Source: Picochlorum sp. 'celeri' (taxonomy: Eukaryota > Chlorophyta > Trebouxiophyceae). Taken from it: 64,000 nt of DNA. The translations under genes were made by a program, and so were the position numbers. The stretch lies in assembly GCA_010909725.1 (NCBI GenBank), contig JAACMV010000027.1, positions 682,001 through 746,000 of the forward strand, read 5' to 3'. Positions 1 through 13,368 of the stretch are shown here, in pieces. How positions within the stretch are numbered: the stretch's first letter is position 1; each line of letters begins with the position of its first letter. The notes beneath the pieces are model-generated. The model made no database searches, was not told the DNA's origin, and saw only the letters and a list, made by a program, of their open reading frames with translations.

Positions 1-2020
1 AGCAGCCTGTCCTCCGTACTGAAGGATGTGCTCTAATGCTCTATGGGCCATCTGTGATCCCAATTCTTCTCCACCTGCAATGGCGCCAATGGCCAGGGCT
101 GCAACGCTCTGATGGGCCGTTTGCCATGGCTCCACTTCTTCATCTTCATACTCTTCTCCACAGGTTGCCAGGAATTGCTGAATCTTGAGCACATCACCAG
201 TTCCAGCATACGCAAACATGTCAAGGACATTGCATGTATATTTGCAAGTTTTCTCTGGCAGTGTCTTTGCCACTTCAATAGTTGCTTCCACAGCATCCTG
301 TTTTCCAAGGAACAACATACCAAGAGCGTGAGCCATATTTCTACCATGAACTGAATCCAGCTCCAACTCTCCTCGAAGCATCAAGCTTTCCAAGATGGTC
401 TCAACAATGTCACCATCTGCCGTGCCAGTGTAAGAAAGGCCGGTTGAGAGTGCAGCGAGCGAAGCCAACTCCATCGACATATCTGAATTACCAGCAACAG
501 GCAAGAGGGCGTCTTTGACATCCTCCTTGGCTCTGCCAGCATAGGCAATGCCGAGACCCCAAATGGCTCCAATCTTCACATTGTCATCCTCGTTTTCAAC
601 ATACTCTGAGAGGACTGCAAAAGCTGGATCGACTTCATCAGTCACCCCTGATGCAATAATACCGAATGCAAGCAGGGCACCACTAACTACCATGTGATCA
701 GATGCATACAGAAATCTATCAACCTTTGGGAGCCCTCCTTCCACATCCCACAGAAGCACCATCCCAAGAGATGCTGCCGCTGCCAACTTACCCAATGACT
801 TATTTCTGAAAATCCAATGCACTGATTTACTACTTGATTCGTCATTGTCGTCCATCTCAACTGTAACCAGCTTATCCTGACCAAATCCTGCATTGATGAA
901 GGCATTCACATACGATGCTGCAATGTTTCCACTTGCTGATTCAACGGGATGCGATGATCGACTCTCAATCAGATTAGATTTGTACACATCTTCTGGTACT
1001 TTTGCCTCCATGACATCCAGGTCGCGAGCGAGAGCCAGATACCTCTCACTGAGACGTGTATTGCCCATGATGGCTTGCAATTCTTCTTGCAAAGACTCAT
1101 CCTCCTCAGCCAAATCTATCCATACTCTCGCCTCTCCAAGAATATATGCAATTTGTTTCTTCTCCAGTGGATCCTCCACCGACGACATGACCTGTCCCAT
1201 CAGCCCAACATCCCCCATCTTCAATGCAACACGGAGTGCATGAGTACTGAAGCGTACCTTCATGTAACTGTTATATGCACACATATACACATTCCTATCC
1301 TCTGGCTCTGGTAAATACGAGGCACAAGAAAGAAGATATAAACATGCTCGCCCACAATTATTCTCGTCCACAGCACCTTCAATCAGATCAAGCCTTCCAA
1401 CCTCCAGACACAAATCAACAGCCTCGGGCTCTGCATTATGCGCCATATTCCAAGGAACAATCTCCTCCACCAAACTCATCAAATCAGACATATCAGCCTT
1501 CGAATCCTTCTCCATCCGTGTGGCATACTCGTCTCCAATCTCCCCCGCCAAATGCCTGCTGTACTCATGACCCCAGCATGACACCTCCTTGACCCCAGAT
1601 TGAAGCTTGAACCGAAGCGTCTCCATCGACCCAGCCTCAGCCGATGTCATCGCCAACACAGACAAGATATCCGCCAATAGCGCCGCTACTCCACTCCCCT
1701 TTGGAAGAGAGTCAACATGCTCCTTCAACCCAGCATAGTGCTCCTTTAGGAATTTCAAAGGCTTTGGCACAGACGTCATACTACTCGTCGCCGTCCTACA
1801 ACACACAGAACGCCCATATACTCACACAATTCAACCACACACAGAATCTCACTCAAACCCACCGTATCTCTGTCCTAATAGACTCGAGTGCCGTTGTCGC
1901 CAACCCCTCATCCACATCCTTTGCTCTCGTCACCAATAACTCCAAGTTCTCCTTCAACGCCTTATCCTCCTCAGAAAGCTCTTCCTCTACATTCACATCA
2001 TTCTTCGCATTCCCATTCTG
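1..2020 (-). CDS. RPN1: 26S proteasome regulatory subunit RPN1 (PSMD2), partial
   Basis: Largest non-ATPase subunit of the proteasome base; it docks ubiquitin-like domains and shuttle receptors in cytosol and nucleus. Two coding exons are visible, 2020-1863 and 1795-1, joined over a 67-nt GT-AG intron; the frame leaves the left edge, so about 650 N-terminal residues are present. The spliced frame reads LSEEDKALKENLELLV, then TSSMTSVPKPLKFL, HEYSRHLAGE, VPWNMAHNAE, LARDLDVMEAKVPED, FGQDKLV and, near the edge, MAHRALEHILQYG, all in the order of the human and yeast proteins. The frame is closed by a TAA upstream and has no ATG of its own, so the start codon lies in a further 5' exon. A possible one is an ATG at 2144-2142 directly followed by a GTATCT donor. 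Family assignment is certain; the 5' end is not. Confidence 0.95.
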
Positions 2021-2551
2021 CTGCAGAACCAACACTCGAGTGATTGATCGCTCACAAGATGGTTACAGTCGTCCCTCGCTTTGAAAATAACAGTCGTACC
2101 GTGTCTCCATCCCGCTTCTTATTATCATCAGAAGCAGATACCATTCTATTCGTCTGTTCTTCTGTTGGATGTATTCCACAACAGTTTCTATTCGATGAGT
2201 GAAACAATCAGTGACTGGATGACCCTTGATTCCTCGCAGATCCTGCTCAGACGAGTGCTCCTACTATGGTATTAGTATTTTTATTATTGCTATTGTCCAA
2301 CCTGGACTGGAGATTGCCAATGTCCTTTGAATCACGCAGGAAGATCTCTCTTTGGATCTCTCTCATGTTCGAACCACCCTTGTCCCGGATGTCTTGTTTG
2401 GAAGACATTGGCCCAGATATTATTCAATTCAATAGGTAAAATATAGACTACCTACATCAACAGGAGGAAATCTCTACTACTACTACTACTACTCCTATCA
2501 CATCGTATGGTATAGAAAGGCTGAAGGCGTGATTGCATTGTCGAACAAACC
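2021..2551. promoter_or_regulatory. Divergent upstream region of RPN1 and the EH-domain gene
   Basis: Gap of about 530 bases between two divergent genes. It should hold the missing first exon and promoter of RPN1 and the promoter of the EH-domain gene. A short TAC trinucleotide run (about 2475-2492) lies close to the EH-domain start. No other coding potential was seen. Confidence 0.5.
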
Positions 2552-4808
2552 ATGAGTGAAGGCAGAGGGGAAATAGAGTGCGTTTGACCTTTTCATCTGG
2601 ATAGTACTACTGGTGTTACCATGACTGTTGATGATTGTTGTGTAGATTGTACAATCAATGGTTTCAGGTTGCTGATCTCGACAAGGATGGCGTGTTGAGT
2701 GGTGGAGAGGCTGTGCAGTTCTTTCAAAAGTCTGGATTACCTCGAAGTCCAACATTGTTCAAGATATGGCAGTATGTAGCTGGGGATCGGCCTTCTCTGA
2801 CACGACAGGAGTTTTATACTGCTATGAAGCTTGTGTCTGCAGCACAGCGACAGCAAGGGGTGTTGGACGATTCGACGGCGTCTTTGATTGTGAATGGGCT
2901 TGCTGGGGCTGTGCCTCCTCCTCAGATGCAGGGTTTGGAGGTGCCCTTGTCTCTTGTGCCTGGTGGTGGGGATGCGGGTCCTGAAGGTCGGCAGCGTCAT
3001 GTCGATGCTGCTCGGGGTGGGTATCCTGTGCTGGGTAACGAGAAGGCGATTTCGTACCAGACTGCGTTTGATCAGTTGGATCTCGATGGTGATGGTTTGG
3101 TGAAGGGTGGTGAATGCTTTGGGGCATTCATGCAGAGTGGGCTTTCCAAGGGGCAGTTGAAGTTGATTTGGGATGTCGTTGCGGGGAATGAAGGGTCACT
3201 GAATAGGCACCAATTTATTCAGTGCTTGTATTTGATCGATTGCGCAAAGATGAATATCGCTATTCCGACGGTGTTGCCTGAGGGACAGTTTCCTCCAATG
3301 GAGCAGGTTGCTGGTTTGCAGAGTATGATGGTGAGTTGGTATTATTATTTGTACATGCTTGGATTGACGCGTGAATGGTCTCACTATATCTTTGATTTTG
3401 TTGCAGGAAAAGCCACAAATGGACGTCTATTCAGGACTGCAGGTTGGCCCCATGCCCCCAAAGGCCGAGTATGTGGCTCCGCAGAGCACAGGTGTGCAAT
3501 TCACATCTATATTGGCTCCAAAGCCTTCTGATTCAGCACTGAATATGCTGAGCGAGGCAGAAAAGACTCAGATCGAGATGGAAAGGAAGATGGCAGAGCA
3601 AAAGGAAAGGGATTTGCAGAGATTGGAAGAGGAGAGAGCGGCTGTGGCAGCCAGGCAAGAGTTTTACACCAATGCGCTTGCTGATATTCGAATGTCCCAA
3701 TCCAAAATAGCAAGAAATATGGTTGAAGCTGAGCAGAGGCTGGAGATGGAAAAGAAGGAATGTTCTGACATGGAGGTTCAGTATGATGCGGCATATGCCG
3801 AGTTCAACTCTCAGCATGCTCGTGTAGGGCCCATGTTGAAGGCTTTGGAGGCTGTGGAAGCGGAAAAAGCAGCCTTGTCTTCCAAAAGGGCTGCATTAGA
3901 ATCAGCAATACAAAAATTGGAGGACTACGACCCTGATTGGGAATCAAAAGAGAAGGGAGAGTGCGAAGCATTGCGGTTGGAGATATCTGAACTGGTTGCA
4001 AAGCATAGTGCTGTTGAGAAAAGTACAGAGGCTATGAAGAACCGCAGAGATACAATGATTTCCATCATTAGTGGTTTGAAAGGTACCATAGAATCGTTAC
4101 AAGGAGAGGTTGAGGTATTGGAGAAGGAAACAAGTGAACTTGATGCTGAGGTGGGTCACCATTTTTTTTGTGTACATGTACTCGCATGGCATCAGTAATT
4201 GATCAACTGGAAATTTTGTCTTCCTTATGTAGGTAATGAAGGAAGGAGATACGATCGTGACTTTATTGAAACGAGTAGCACCTGTGTACACAACATTGTA
4301 TAATGCTGCCCGTGACTCTCTCATCCCCTTGCCAAGTGATGCACTCGTAAGTACAACATCAAAGGCCACTGCATCCCCATTCAAGTATGATCCGTGCAAA
4401 TTTGGCGCGTATAAAGGAGATTGGCACGTGTTTGATGAAGAAGAATTTTCAATCACAACAGTGATTCCAATGGATGACCGTCTCAATACATTCATCTCAC
4501 CCTCTGTGAGAAAAATTGAAGGTGAAGAGAAAGAGATGGAAGAAGACGCTGCAGAGGAAAGTACAGAAGTTGTTATGGAGGAACAGACTGAAGGTCAGGA
4601 GGATATTGCCTCGCCAGAAGCTCATGAAGGGGTAGATGATGCGCCAGAAGAGGCTTCTATGGAAGAAGACAAGGAAGAAGAGAAGGAAGAAGACAAGGAA
4701 GAAGAGATTGACGACTCTTCGGAGAAAGCAGCGCGCGATGAAAGGTCTATAGATAACCCCGTTTTTGAAGAAATCAATGACACATCAGAGATTCGCACTG
4801 ACTCATAG
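2552..4808 (+). CDS. Eps15-homology (EH) domain endocytic protein, EH/Pan1-like
   Basis: Predicted endocytic adaptor of about 676 residues, resembling the EH subunits of the plant TPLATE complex and Eps15/Pan1/Ede1. Four exons: 2552-2577, 2646-3330, 3407-4150 and 4233-4808; all introns are GT-AG (donors gtgcgt, gtgagt, gtgggt). Two EH domains occupy the N-terminal third, each with an EF-hand-like loop (DLDKDGVLSGGE near residue 19; DLDGDGLVKGGE near residue 154) and the FKIW / LKLIW core. EH domains bind NPF peptides on cargo adaptors. A long Glu/Lys/Ala-rich coiled coil follows in exon 3 (probable dimerisation) and the C-terminus is a strongly acidic Glu-rich tail. The first exon is only 26 nt. 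Family call is firm; which EH subgroup is inferred from architecture. Confidence 0.85.
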
Positions 4809-4988
4809 TGCTGCATCATGTGTTTCATTCCAAACGTCATCTGGGATGGATGATTTTGACAATGAAGGGTTTAGCCTTCATATCTGCCAGTTCACGCATG
4901 CTTCATATGTAGTTGTTATCGTATTTAATAATTAATGAATACCAAGAGTGAGATCACGACCACATGATTGTAGCGAGGAGGTTGTAGC

Positions 4989-6484
4989 ATGGCAGCCAAG
5001 GTCACGTTGGACGCATGTTCTCACGCCAATCCCATTTTTCATCCAATGTACGTTGATTTTATTGTATTGAGAAATATGTTAAATCATTATGGGAAGTAAC
5101 AAGGCATTTGCATCACCAGGAAATCGTCCTTTTCTCGATTGTCAGATGTCGTTCCGACACGGTGGACTGCAAGGAGGGATGTTGTTGGATATAGAGTGCA
5201 TGATGGACCTCGTTGGCGAATTTATTCTTTTCCAAAAGAATTGGAATCACTAGATGATGTCATAGAGGACACAAGATCTGCCAGGCGGACTGGGTGCGAT
5301 TTCTGTCAACATCCTTGTCATGGCATTTCACATACTGCCAACCCATGTGAGGTATCACTGTATTTGGAGACATGGCAGAAGGATATGGGTAAGCCAGAGA
5401 ATTTCGATGCATTTCATGTTGAGAGTCATGGAAGCGGGATAGGTACGGCATGCTGTTTTCTTTGTCCTATCTCTTTGTGAACACCTTGTTGCTATCTGGT
5501 TTTGCTGATTCTGCAGAGGCTGCAGTAGTTTCTCTTGGAGGTCGACATGGAAGTGGGTGGAAGAAAGAGAATCAAGACGATTTCTTTGTTCTACCAATCG
5601 CAACCGAAGGAGATGTGCCTCATTACGCTGTTGGAGTGTTTGATGGACATGGTGAGTTTGGTCACGTTGCATCATCGTTGGCAAGAATGGCATTCATGGA
5701 GAAATTTGAGTCTTTTGCCAAATCTGGTGGTGGTAAATTGTTAAATCATCATTCTTTGGGTGAGAGTCTTGTGAGGCAGTTATTTGAACATACGAGTCGA
5801 GTGATTGACTCGTATGCGTGTGATCTCTCGAAGTCTGGGTCTACTGCTGTTGTGTGCCTCGTAAGCCCAGAGAGAGTCATTGGAGGATGGGTCGGAGATT
5901 CGAGGGCTATTGTGGGCATCACAGAACCTCTTATCTTGGATGATGAAGCGGCTACCCAATCGGAGGAGACATTGCTGATGATAAATAGAGTGATGGTTCC
6001 GTTGACACGTGATCACAAACCTGATCCTCTGAGATGTCCATCAGAGGCTAATAGAGTCACTCGAGCAGGAGGTAGAATTGATAGATTGGCAACTGATGCA
6101 CGGGGTCGACCAACTGGACCATTTAGGTTATTTTTGAAGGACCGCTGGACGCCAGGTCTAGCAGTGTCAAGGTCTTTTGGGGATCATATTGCACAGGAAG
6201 CTGGATTGGTCTCCTTGCCTGAGATACAAACGTTGCCTTTGTTGTCGAGGAATTCAATCCAAATTCGATCTACTGACATGAATCAAATTATTATCATGGG
6301 AACAGATGGGCTGTGGGAATGGGTCAGCAGCCAGGAGGCAATGGACGTTGCTTGGGGAGCGAATTCTGCCAAGGAGGCAGCCGAAGCTCTGGCAGAACTT
6401 GCACAAAAAAATTGGGCTCTTAATCTCCAAGGGCGAGCGTGTGATGATATAACTGTGGCAGTTGTCTTTTTGCCATTGAACTGA
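4989..6484 (+). CDS. PP2C-type protein phosphatase
   Basis: Mg/Mn-dependent Ser/Thr phosphatase of the PPM/PP2C family, about 449 residues. Exons 4989-5047, 5120-5442 and 5517-6484. The ordered family motifs are all visible: ENQDDFFV, VFDGHGEFGHVA, SGSTAVVC, VGDSRAIV, LTRDHKPD, EANRVTRAGGRI, LAVSRSFGDHIA, IIMGTDGLWEWVS and CDDITVAVVF; the metal-binding Asp residues are in DGHG, GTDG and DD. About 155 residues with an Arg-rich patch precede the catalytic domain, which starts near residue 160. No clear targeting signal or membrane segment, so cytosolic or nuclear is likely. A TGTAA lies 15 nt after the stop, and the gene converges with GPKOW leaving 30 bp. Confidence 0.93.
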
Positions 6485-6514
6485 AATAATGTGTTATTTG
6501 TAATGTGATGAAAA

Positions 6515-7977
6515 CTATTCATGGCCTCGATATTCTGCTACATCATCTAGATGCAGCTTCTGCACGTCATTCTCATCATGTACTTGAACAGCTACATATT
6601 CAGAATGTTTTGAACGATGCAACAATTGGCCTAAACGCTGTTTGTATTTTCCCGCAACAACCATGACTGTTGCACCTTTTTGCCTAGGAACAGATGTTTC
6701 TAATTGCTCCTGAGAAACATGCTGAAAAACTTCCTTGAAGTCGTCGATATATATGTCACAAACTGTGGGAGATATGACATCAATGACTGTACCCTTTTTT
6801 AAGTACACTCTCCCCTTGAATGCCTTCTTATCAACAACTTTCACACGGATACCAGGAAGCAACCAAGGTTTTGTTTCCCTCCGGGGTAGGGACTCATCAT
6901 GTTTTGTTTTCGCTCTCTTTACTTCTCTATACTTGTCATCATCTTCTTTTCTATGCTTCTTAGTACTGTCTTCGCTCGCCTTCTTCTGACCAATCTCAAC
7001 CAAATCTTTACAGCGAACATTGACAGTCTCCATGCTAGGTAGTAACCTCACCACCGCTTTCTCTGAGCCGTCTTCTCGAGCATCACCCACTGATTTAACT
7101 TCACACTCAAATCCACTATGTCTTCCCTTCTGCACGTACATTTTCTTGCCAACGGCAACTCCTAAAGTACGCCTATCTGTCAATGATGCATGAACAGGTC
7201 TAGATGATTTGGTAGCTCCAGAATCATCCACATACACCATATCGCCTTGATGCCTTGACTCTCCAGGCTTGATATATTTCCTTTCCTTCTTAACAGATAC
7301 CGCCGGATCAGCACCCAAGCCAAGCCTGTCAGACCTTCGCACAAGTTCCTTTGCATCCACCTCACCCTTGGCATTCCTTCCAATGCCTCTTCCCTCATAC
7401 CAGCCCATACCGCGCATCAATGCTTTACCAAATTCCTCAACAGGCATCTTCTCATACTGCTCAATCGATGCCTCGGGAGGTAAATGGTCCAAATCACTCT
7501 TCAAAGCCTCTGCTTCCCTATCTGCCTGGCTCATATGGTCGTTTCTGCCATGATGATCCCGCTTTGTCAATCCATATTGAATCTCATTAGCGGTACCATT
7601 CAATTCATCCACCTCTACTGCTTCGAATTTATCAATCCCTGATGCCTGAGGGTCAACTTCCTCTTCTTTTATTGGTATGTAGCTAGGAGTATACCTTTTC
7701 CCCTCCCTGCGATGAATACACCGGGTCAATGATCAGTATACACAACAATAACAGTAGTTTATAGTAAAATATCGCACCTAAAGGTGTTTGGCAGTGCTTC
7801 TATGGCTGGCAAGTCCTGGCCATGCTTCTCAGTCAAACTCGTACCAGCATCTCCTCCAAAGGAACGAATCTCTTCCTTCTTCTCTTCTTTCTCATCTTGA
7901 ATTTTGAAATTTTTGCTTCTTCTCTTCTGTGCATTCGCACTGAAGGATATCGAGAAACCGTTCTGTTTGTCTCCCAT
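6515..7977 (-). CDS. GPKOW: G-patch and KOW domain splicing factor, GPKOW/MOS2-like
   Basis: Predicted nuclear RNA-binding cofactor of the spliceosomal helicase DHX16/Prp2; the plant homologue is MOS2. 463 residues from exons 7977-7778 and 7706-6515 (71-nt intron). The N-terminus carries the family block GFSISF near residue 7. The G-patch is at about 160-178 (GKALMRGMGWYEGRGIG), preceded by PPEASIEQYEKMPVEEFG as in other members. KOW modules follow (MYVQKGRHSGFECEV mid-protein; VMVVAGKYKQRLGQLL near the C-terminus), separated by a Lys-rich nuclear-localisation-like stretch. The ATG at 7977 was taken because an in-frame GTG further upstream is not a normal eukaryotic start. Tandem with the DUF1764 gene, 93 bp apart. 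Confidence 0.9.
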
Positions 7978-8070
7978 GCTTTTTTGCACACTAGCCGCTC
8001 AGAATTTTCATGAAATCATCTTTACATAAATTAATATTTCAAATCTAATAAAGATTGAATTTATAAATCA

Positions 8071-8563
8071 TCAGAAGCAGCAGTCACAGTCAAATGGACA
8101 CAGATCTGTGTCCCCTCCCTTCTTTCCAAACCCAAGCTCAGCCTCTGTGTAAATTGCATACCCTTCGTCAGTTCTCTTTCTCTCATTCTCGGCCTCGTTA
8201 CCGAATATATCATCCTTTGAACCTTCAATTTTCTTGGTCTTCTGCTCCACGTTGGAATGTTTCGAATCCTGCAGCGATAGGGGGTCAAAAGTTAAAAATG
8301 ACTGGTTCCTTGACATGGGTGACAATTGCACAGGTTGGTACCTTTTCCTTCTCTGTCTCTTGCTTCTCTTTCTGCTTTACAGATTTCTTTAAATCACTGA
8401 ACAAATCATCAATCTCGTCCCGGGTTTTAGGAGCATTTGAGCGCTTTCCACTCAAATCTGATTCCTCTGATACTCCAACCTGAGGACCAAGGCTCTTTTT
8501 CTTCTTGATCTTCTTCTCTCTGATTTTATGAGACGTATTGGTATCTTTTTTAGCAGCACCCAT
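8071..8563 (-). CDS. DUF1764 family protein
   Basis: Small basic protein of 139 residues from exons 8563-8342 and 8268-8071 (73-nt GT-AG intron). The C-terminus carries the hallmark of the DUF1764 family: YAIYTEAELGFGKKGG followed by a Cys-rich end, CPFDCDCCF. Upstream are a Lys-rich segment (KIREKKIKKKKS) and an EIDDLFSDLKK block. The family is conserved across eukaryotes but has no established function known to me; lysine-rich stretches suggest a nuclear or nucleolar location, which is inference. The four terminal cysteines could bind metal. Identity as a family member is firm; function is unknown. Confidence 0.85.
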
Positions 8564-9096
8564 GTCGATAAATCCCCTGCTTACGGAGTAAATTTGCAAA
8601 CGACATGCATGAACAACACAAGGTTGTGGTCCATCAAAGTATCTATGCACGAAAATGTAATGGATTATAATTCTAATAGAGAATCTGTGAATGGATTTTC
8701 CATTAGCTCTCCTCAAAGAACAATGGCGGCATTGTCTAACGCTCAGAGGGATCATTGGCCAATGGCGCCCTCACCTCGAGGTGAGAGCTCTCAGAGCCTC
8801 CCAGAGCCTCTCGAGAGGGCTGGGGCTTTTACTTTTTGCATCTTTTGCGACAATGGATTCTGCTTCTCTACACATTCACAGATCTCTCAGTATCTTGCAG
8901 ATCAAGCATGCAGCGTGATACGATGTCGAATCTGTCGCTTTATTTGCGAGATGGTGGGTAGATGAACCCAACAGCTGACGTGGCCATGACAAGTACGTCA
9001 TTTCTACTACTATAGTTTCTTTCTTCGCTGGTATTATCATTACTTGATGTAAAATCATACATATATCTAGATATACTATCAATCGACAGTTGTTGG
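8564..9096. promoter_or_regulatory. Divergent promoter with three perfect palindromes
   Basis: 533 bases between the DUF1764 gene (-) and the APMAP-like gene (+). Within 66 bases sit CATTGGCCAATG (8753-8764, a CCAAT box on both strands), CTCACCTCGAGGTGAG (8770-8785) and CCTCTCGAGAGG (8807-8818). Dyads like these usually bind dimeric transcription factors; a CTCGAG core with flanking symmetry would suit bZIP or bHLH proteins, which is inference. No convincing gene. Confidence 0.5.
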
Positions 9097-10272
9097 ATGA
9101 ATAAATGGGTGTTTATCATCACGTCTCTAGTAGCTGTTGCTATAAAACTGCTGTCTGCAATCTATCTGAAGCAGCCATTGCCTTCGAATCAATCGGTTGC
9201 GAAAACACATGAGACTATTTTGAATTTACGTCCAAAGACCTTTGACTCGTATGGGTCCGGGGTGGTGGATGAGGAAGTGATGAAGGGTTCGATGAAGTTG
9301 TTTCAAGGGTCCATCAAAGGTCCTGAGAGTGTTCATGTCTTGAGAAATGGCAGTGCTATTGTTCTCGACAGGTATGGTCATGTGTATGTTTCGGAATCAG
9401 ACAGATCAGAGCTGAAGATGTTTTCATATATCGGTCCTGGAAGGCCGTTGGGGTATACTGTTGTATCGCATGGAGGTAAAAGTTTGCTCGTGGTTTGTAA
9501 TTCATTGGTAGGCGTTGAGGCCCTTGACCTTGAGAGTCGTGAATTGGTCATTTTGACTTCTAGTGTTCAGGAATCTGGGAAGGTTGTGCCCATCACCTAT
9601 GCTAATGACATTGATGTGGACGAAGAAGAGGGTATCCTGTACTTTTCAGATAGCACAACAGGGATTCCGCCAGGACTGAATAGAATGAATTTTTATGATA
9701 CCATGAAATCGTACGTTCTTTCAAGCCTATCCGGAAAGCCAACTGGAAAACTTTTATCATACAACTTGAATTCTGGGGTCACTGAGATTTTGATGAAGGG
9801 CTTGTTCTTTGCAAATGGAGTGGCACTGAGTTTGGACAAGGATTTTGTTCTCGTAGCTGAGACATCCTTCCTGCGAATTCAAAAGTATCATCTCGTGGGT
9901 CCGAAAGCTGGTACATCTCAGGTATTCATAGAAAATCTCCCTGGATATCCAGACGGAATAACGCGTGGACCAGATGGAAACTTTTATGTTGCCCTTTTAT
10001 TTTGCCCTGAGCAAAGACATCTTCTGATGGCCAAGGCACCACAATCTGTGAGGTGGTTGCTGTCGTGGGTGGCACCTATATACACTCCATTGCCGCCAAA
10101 AGTCGGAGCTGTCATGAAAATTTCTCCTGCTGGTCAAGTCCTGAGGATTTATGTTGATAGAGAGGGTCACACTCTCTACGGAATATCAGGGCTGTTTTTC
10201 TCAAAAGAAACCAACAAGCTGTATATGGGACATTTGAGCCACGATTTTATCAGCGTAATGCAATTACCATAG
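9097..10272 (+). CDS. APMAP / strictosidine-synthase-like membrane-anchored hydrolase
   Basis: 391-residue single-exon gene of the strictosidine synthase-like (SSL)/APMAP group of six-bladed beta-propellers. Residues 5-22 form one N-terminal membrane segment (FIITSLVAVAIKLLSAIY), so it is probably a type II protein facing the ER lumen or cell exterior. Blades show family motifs: GPESVHVLRNGSAIVLDRYG, YANDIDVDEEEGILYFSDST, GLFFANGVALSLDKDFVLVAET and LPGYPDGITRGPDGNFYVAL. In this superfamily some members are Ca-dependent lactonases or arylesterases and only a few plant enzymes make alkaloids; substrate cannot be told. It converges on SRPK with a 37-bp gap. Confidence 0.85.
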   Translation: MNKWVFIITSLVAVAIKLLSAIYLKQPLPSNQSVAKTHETILNLRPKTFDSYGSGVVDEEVMKGSMKLFQGSIKGPESVHVLRNGSAIVLDRYGHVYVSESDRSELKMFSYIGPGRPLGYTVVSHGGKSLLVVCNSLVGVEALDLESRELVILTSSVQESGKVVPITYANDIDVDEEEGILYFSDSTTGIPPGLNRMNFYDTMKSYVLSSLSGKPTGKLLSYNLNSGVTEILMKGLFFANGVALSLDKDFVLVAETSFLRIQKYHLVGPKAGTSQVFIENLPGYPDGITRGPDGNFYVALLFCPEQRHLLMAKAPQSVRWLLSWVAPIYTPLPPKVGAVMKISPAGQVLRIYVDREGHTLYGISGLFFSKETNKLYMGHLSHDFISVMQLP

Positions 10273-10309
10273 ATAAGTTATTTAAATAAATTATAAAGGT
10301 GTGGATCAT

Positions 10310-12103
<1,794 letters not shown>

Positions 12104-12883
12104 GGCTCTCTTCCTTCTTGCTGCTGCAGACAATGTTTTGATTCAGACTGCCAGCTATTCCTCCCAATCACCGACAGGTTTTACATATGATAGATTTGGA
12201 ATAATCAGATACCTTGAATATCCGTATGCATGGAGTACGTGTAAAAAAAGAACGCAACAGAACTGCAGAATTAAGCACACGCTTGCATATTCAAGTATAG
12301 CAGCATATACCCCACTCTTTGTTTTATATCTCTGTTTCTAATGATTTCCCCCGGGCTCATGCATAGGAATTGTGCCATGTGCAACATGGAGCATGGTCAC
12401 GACCATGCTTAATGCTTGTTTGATCATGTCCCATGAATACCTTCATTTGACCGTTGCTCTGAGATGAGATAGATTGTCTGCGGCATGCCGCCAATCGATC
12501 GTACCATCTCCCACGTGGATGCACGCGTATTCACAAACAATAATTTATTTGAGAGATATCCGGATATAGGTACGTCTTGCTATCATCAGATAGGGGTGGG
12601 AAGGCTGAGAAATGTTCAAGTTTGTCGACTGCTCCCTGCGTTCCGTGAGCACTCGTCAAACAAGGTCTGGCGGCGATGGAATGGTCGTTCGTTATTCTTC
12701 TTAATCTATCCATGTGGTGTTATTATTCCATGTTCTGGGTCCTTCAGGCAGGAAACACGGCATTACGGGCTGATCGACCAAGTGATGTATCTAGTAAAAT
12801 TCTGACCTTGTTCTCTTTCTTCGCAGGGTACCTCAAAGACAGAAGACTTAAAGGGAGACACAAAACAGTTGTCAAGGACCAAA
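12104..12883. promoter_or_regulatory. Divergent upstream region of SRPK and eS12, with dyads and a probable 5' UTR intron
   Basis: 780 bases. A candidate intron in the eS12 leader runs 12570-12826: donor GTACGT, acceptor after TCTTTCTTCGCAG, leaving a 57-base untranslated exon before the start codon. Two adjacent dyads lie at 12375-12389 (CCATGT, 3-base spacer, ACATGG) and 12390-12409 (AGCATGGT, CACG, ACCATGCT). No coding region seen. Confidence 0.45.
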
Positions 12884-13309
12884 ATGTCTGACGGAGGGGA
12901 TAGCCCAAAATCTGTGCAGGAGGCTCCTGCCGCCCCAGCTGAGGGAATGGACATCAACACTGCCATTCAGGTGGTTTTGAAGAAGGCTCTCGCCCACGAT
13001 GGCCTTTCTCGTGGTCTTCACGAGGCTTCTCGTGCAATTGAGCGCGGACAGGCTCAGCTCTGTGTGTTGGCTGACGATTGCAATCAGCCAGATTACAAAA
13101 AGCTCATTGAGGCTCTTTGTGCCGAGCAGGGAGTCAATTTGATCGCTGTCCCAGAGAACAAGCAGCTTGGACAGTGGGCCGGTCTTTGCAAGATTGACGA
13201 AGAAGGAGAAGCCCGCAAGGTCGTCGGATGCTCCTGCGCTGTCGTCACAGACTACGGAGAGGAGACTGAGGGTCTTGCAGTCCTCCAGGAGTACCTCAAA
13301 TCTCGCTAA
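12884..13309 (+). CDS. RPS12: 40S ribosomal protein eS12
   Basis: Small-subunit ribosomal protein eS12 (141 residues), a component of the 40S beak and a member of the L7Ae/L30e fold. Diagnostic segments: [75 protein letters not shown] and [16 protein letters not shown]. The start is the ATG at 12884; a reading frame with a non-ATG start extends five codons further upstream but is not needed. Length matches the family. The coding sequence has no intron; one probably lies in the leader. TGTAA is found 40 nt after the stop; NIT2 converges 59 bp away. Confidence 0.97.
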   Translation: MSDGGDSPKSVQEAPAAPAEGMDINTAIQVVLKKALAHDGLSRGLHEASRAIERGQAQLCVLADDCNQPDYKKLIEALCAEQGVNLIAVPENKQLGQWAGLCKIDEEGEARKVVGCSCAVVTDYGEETEGLAVLQEYLKSR

Positions 13310-13368
13310 TATGTTGATACCATGGTATTATTATTGCATGTTGGGAGATGTAACATTTTAAACAAGAA

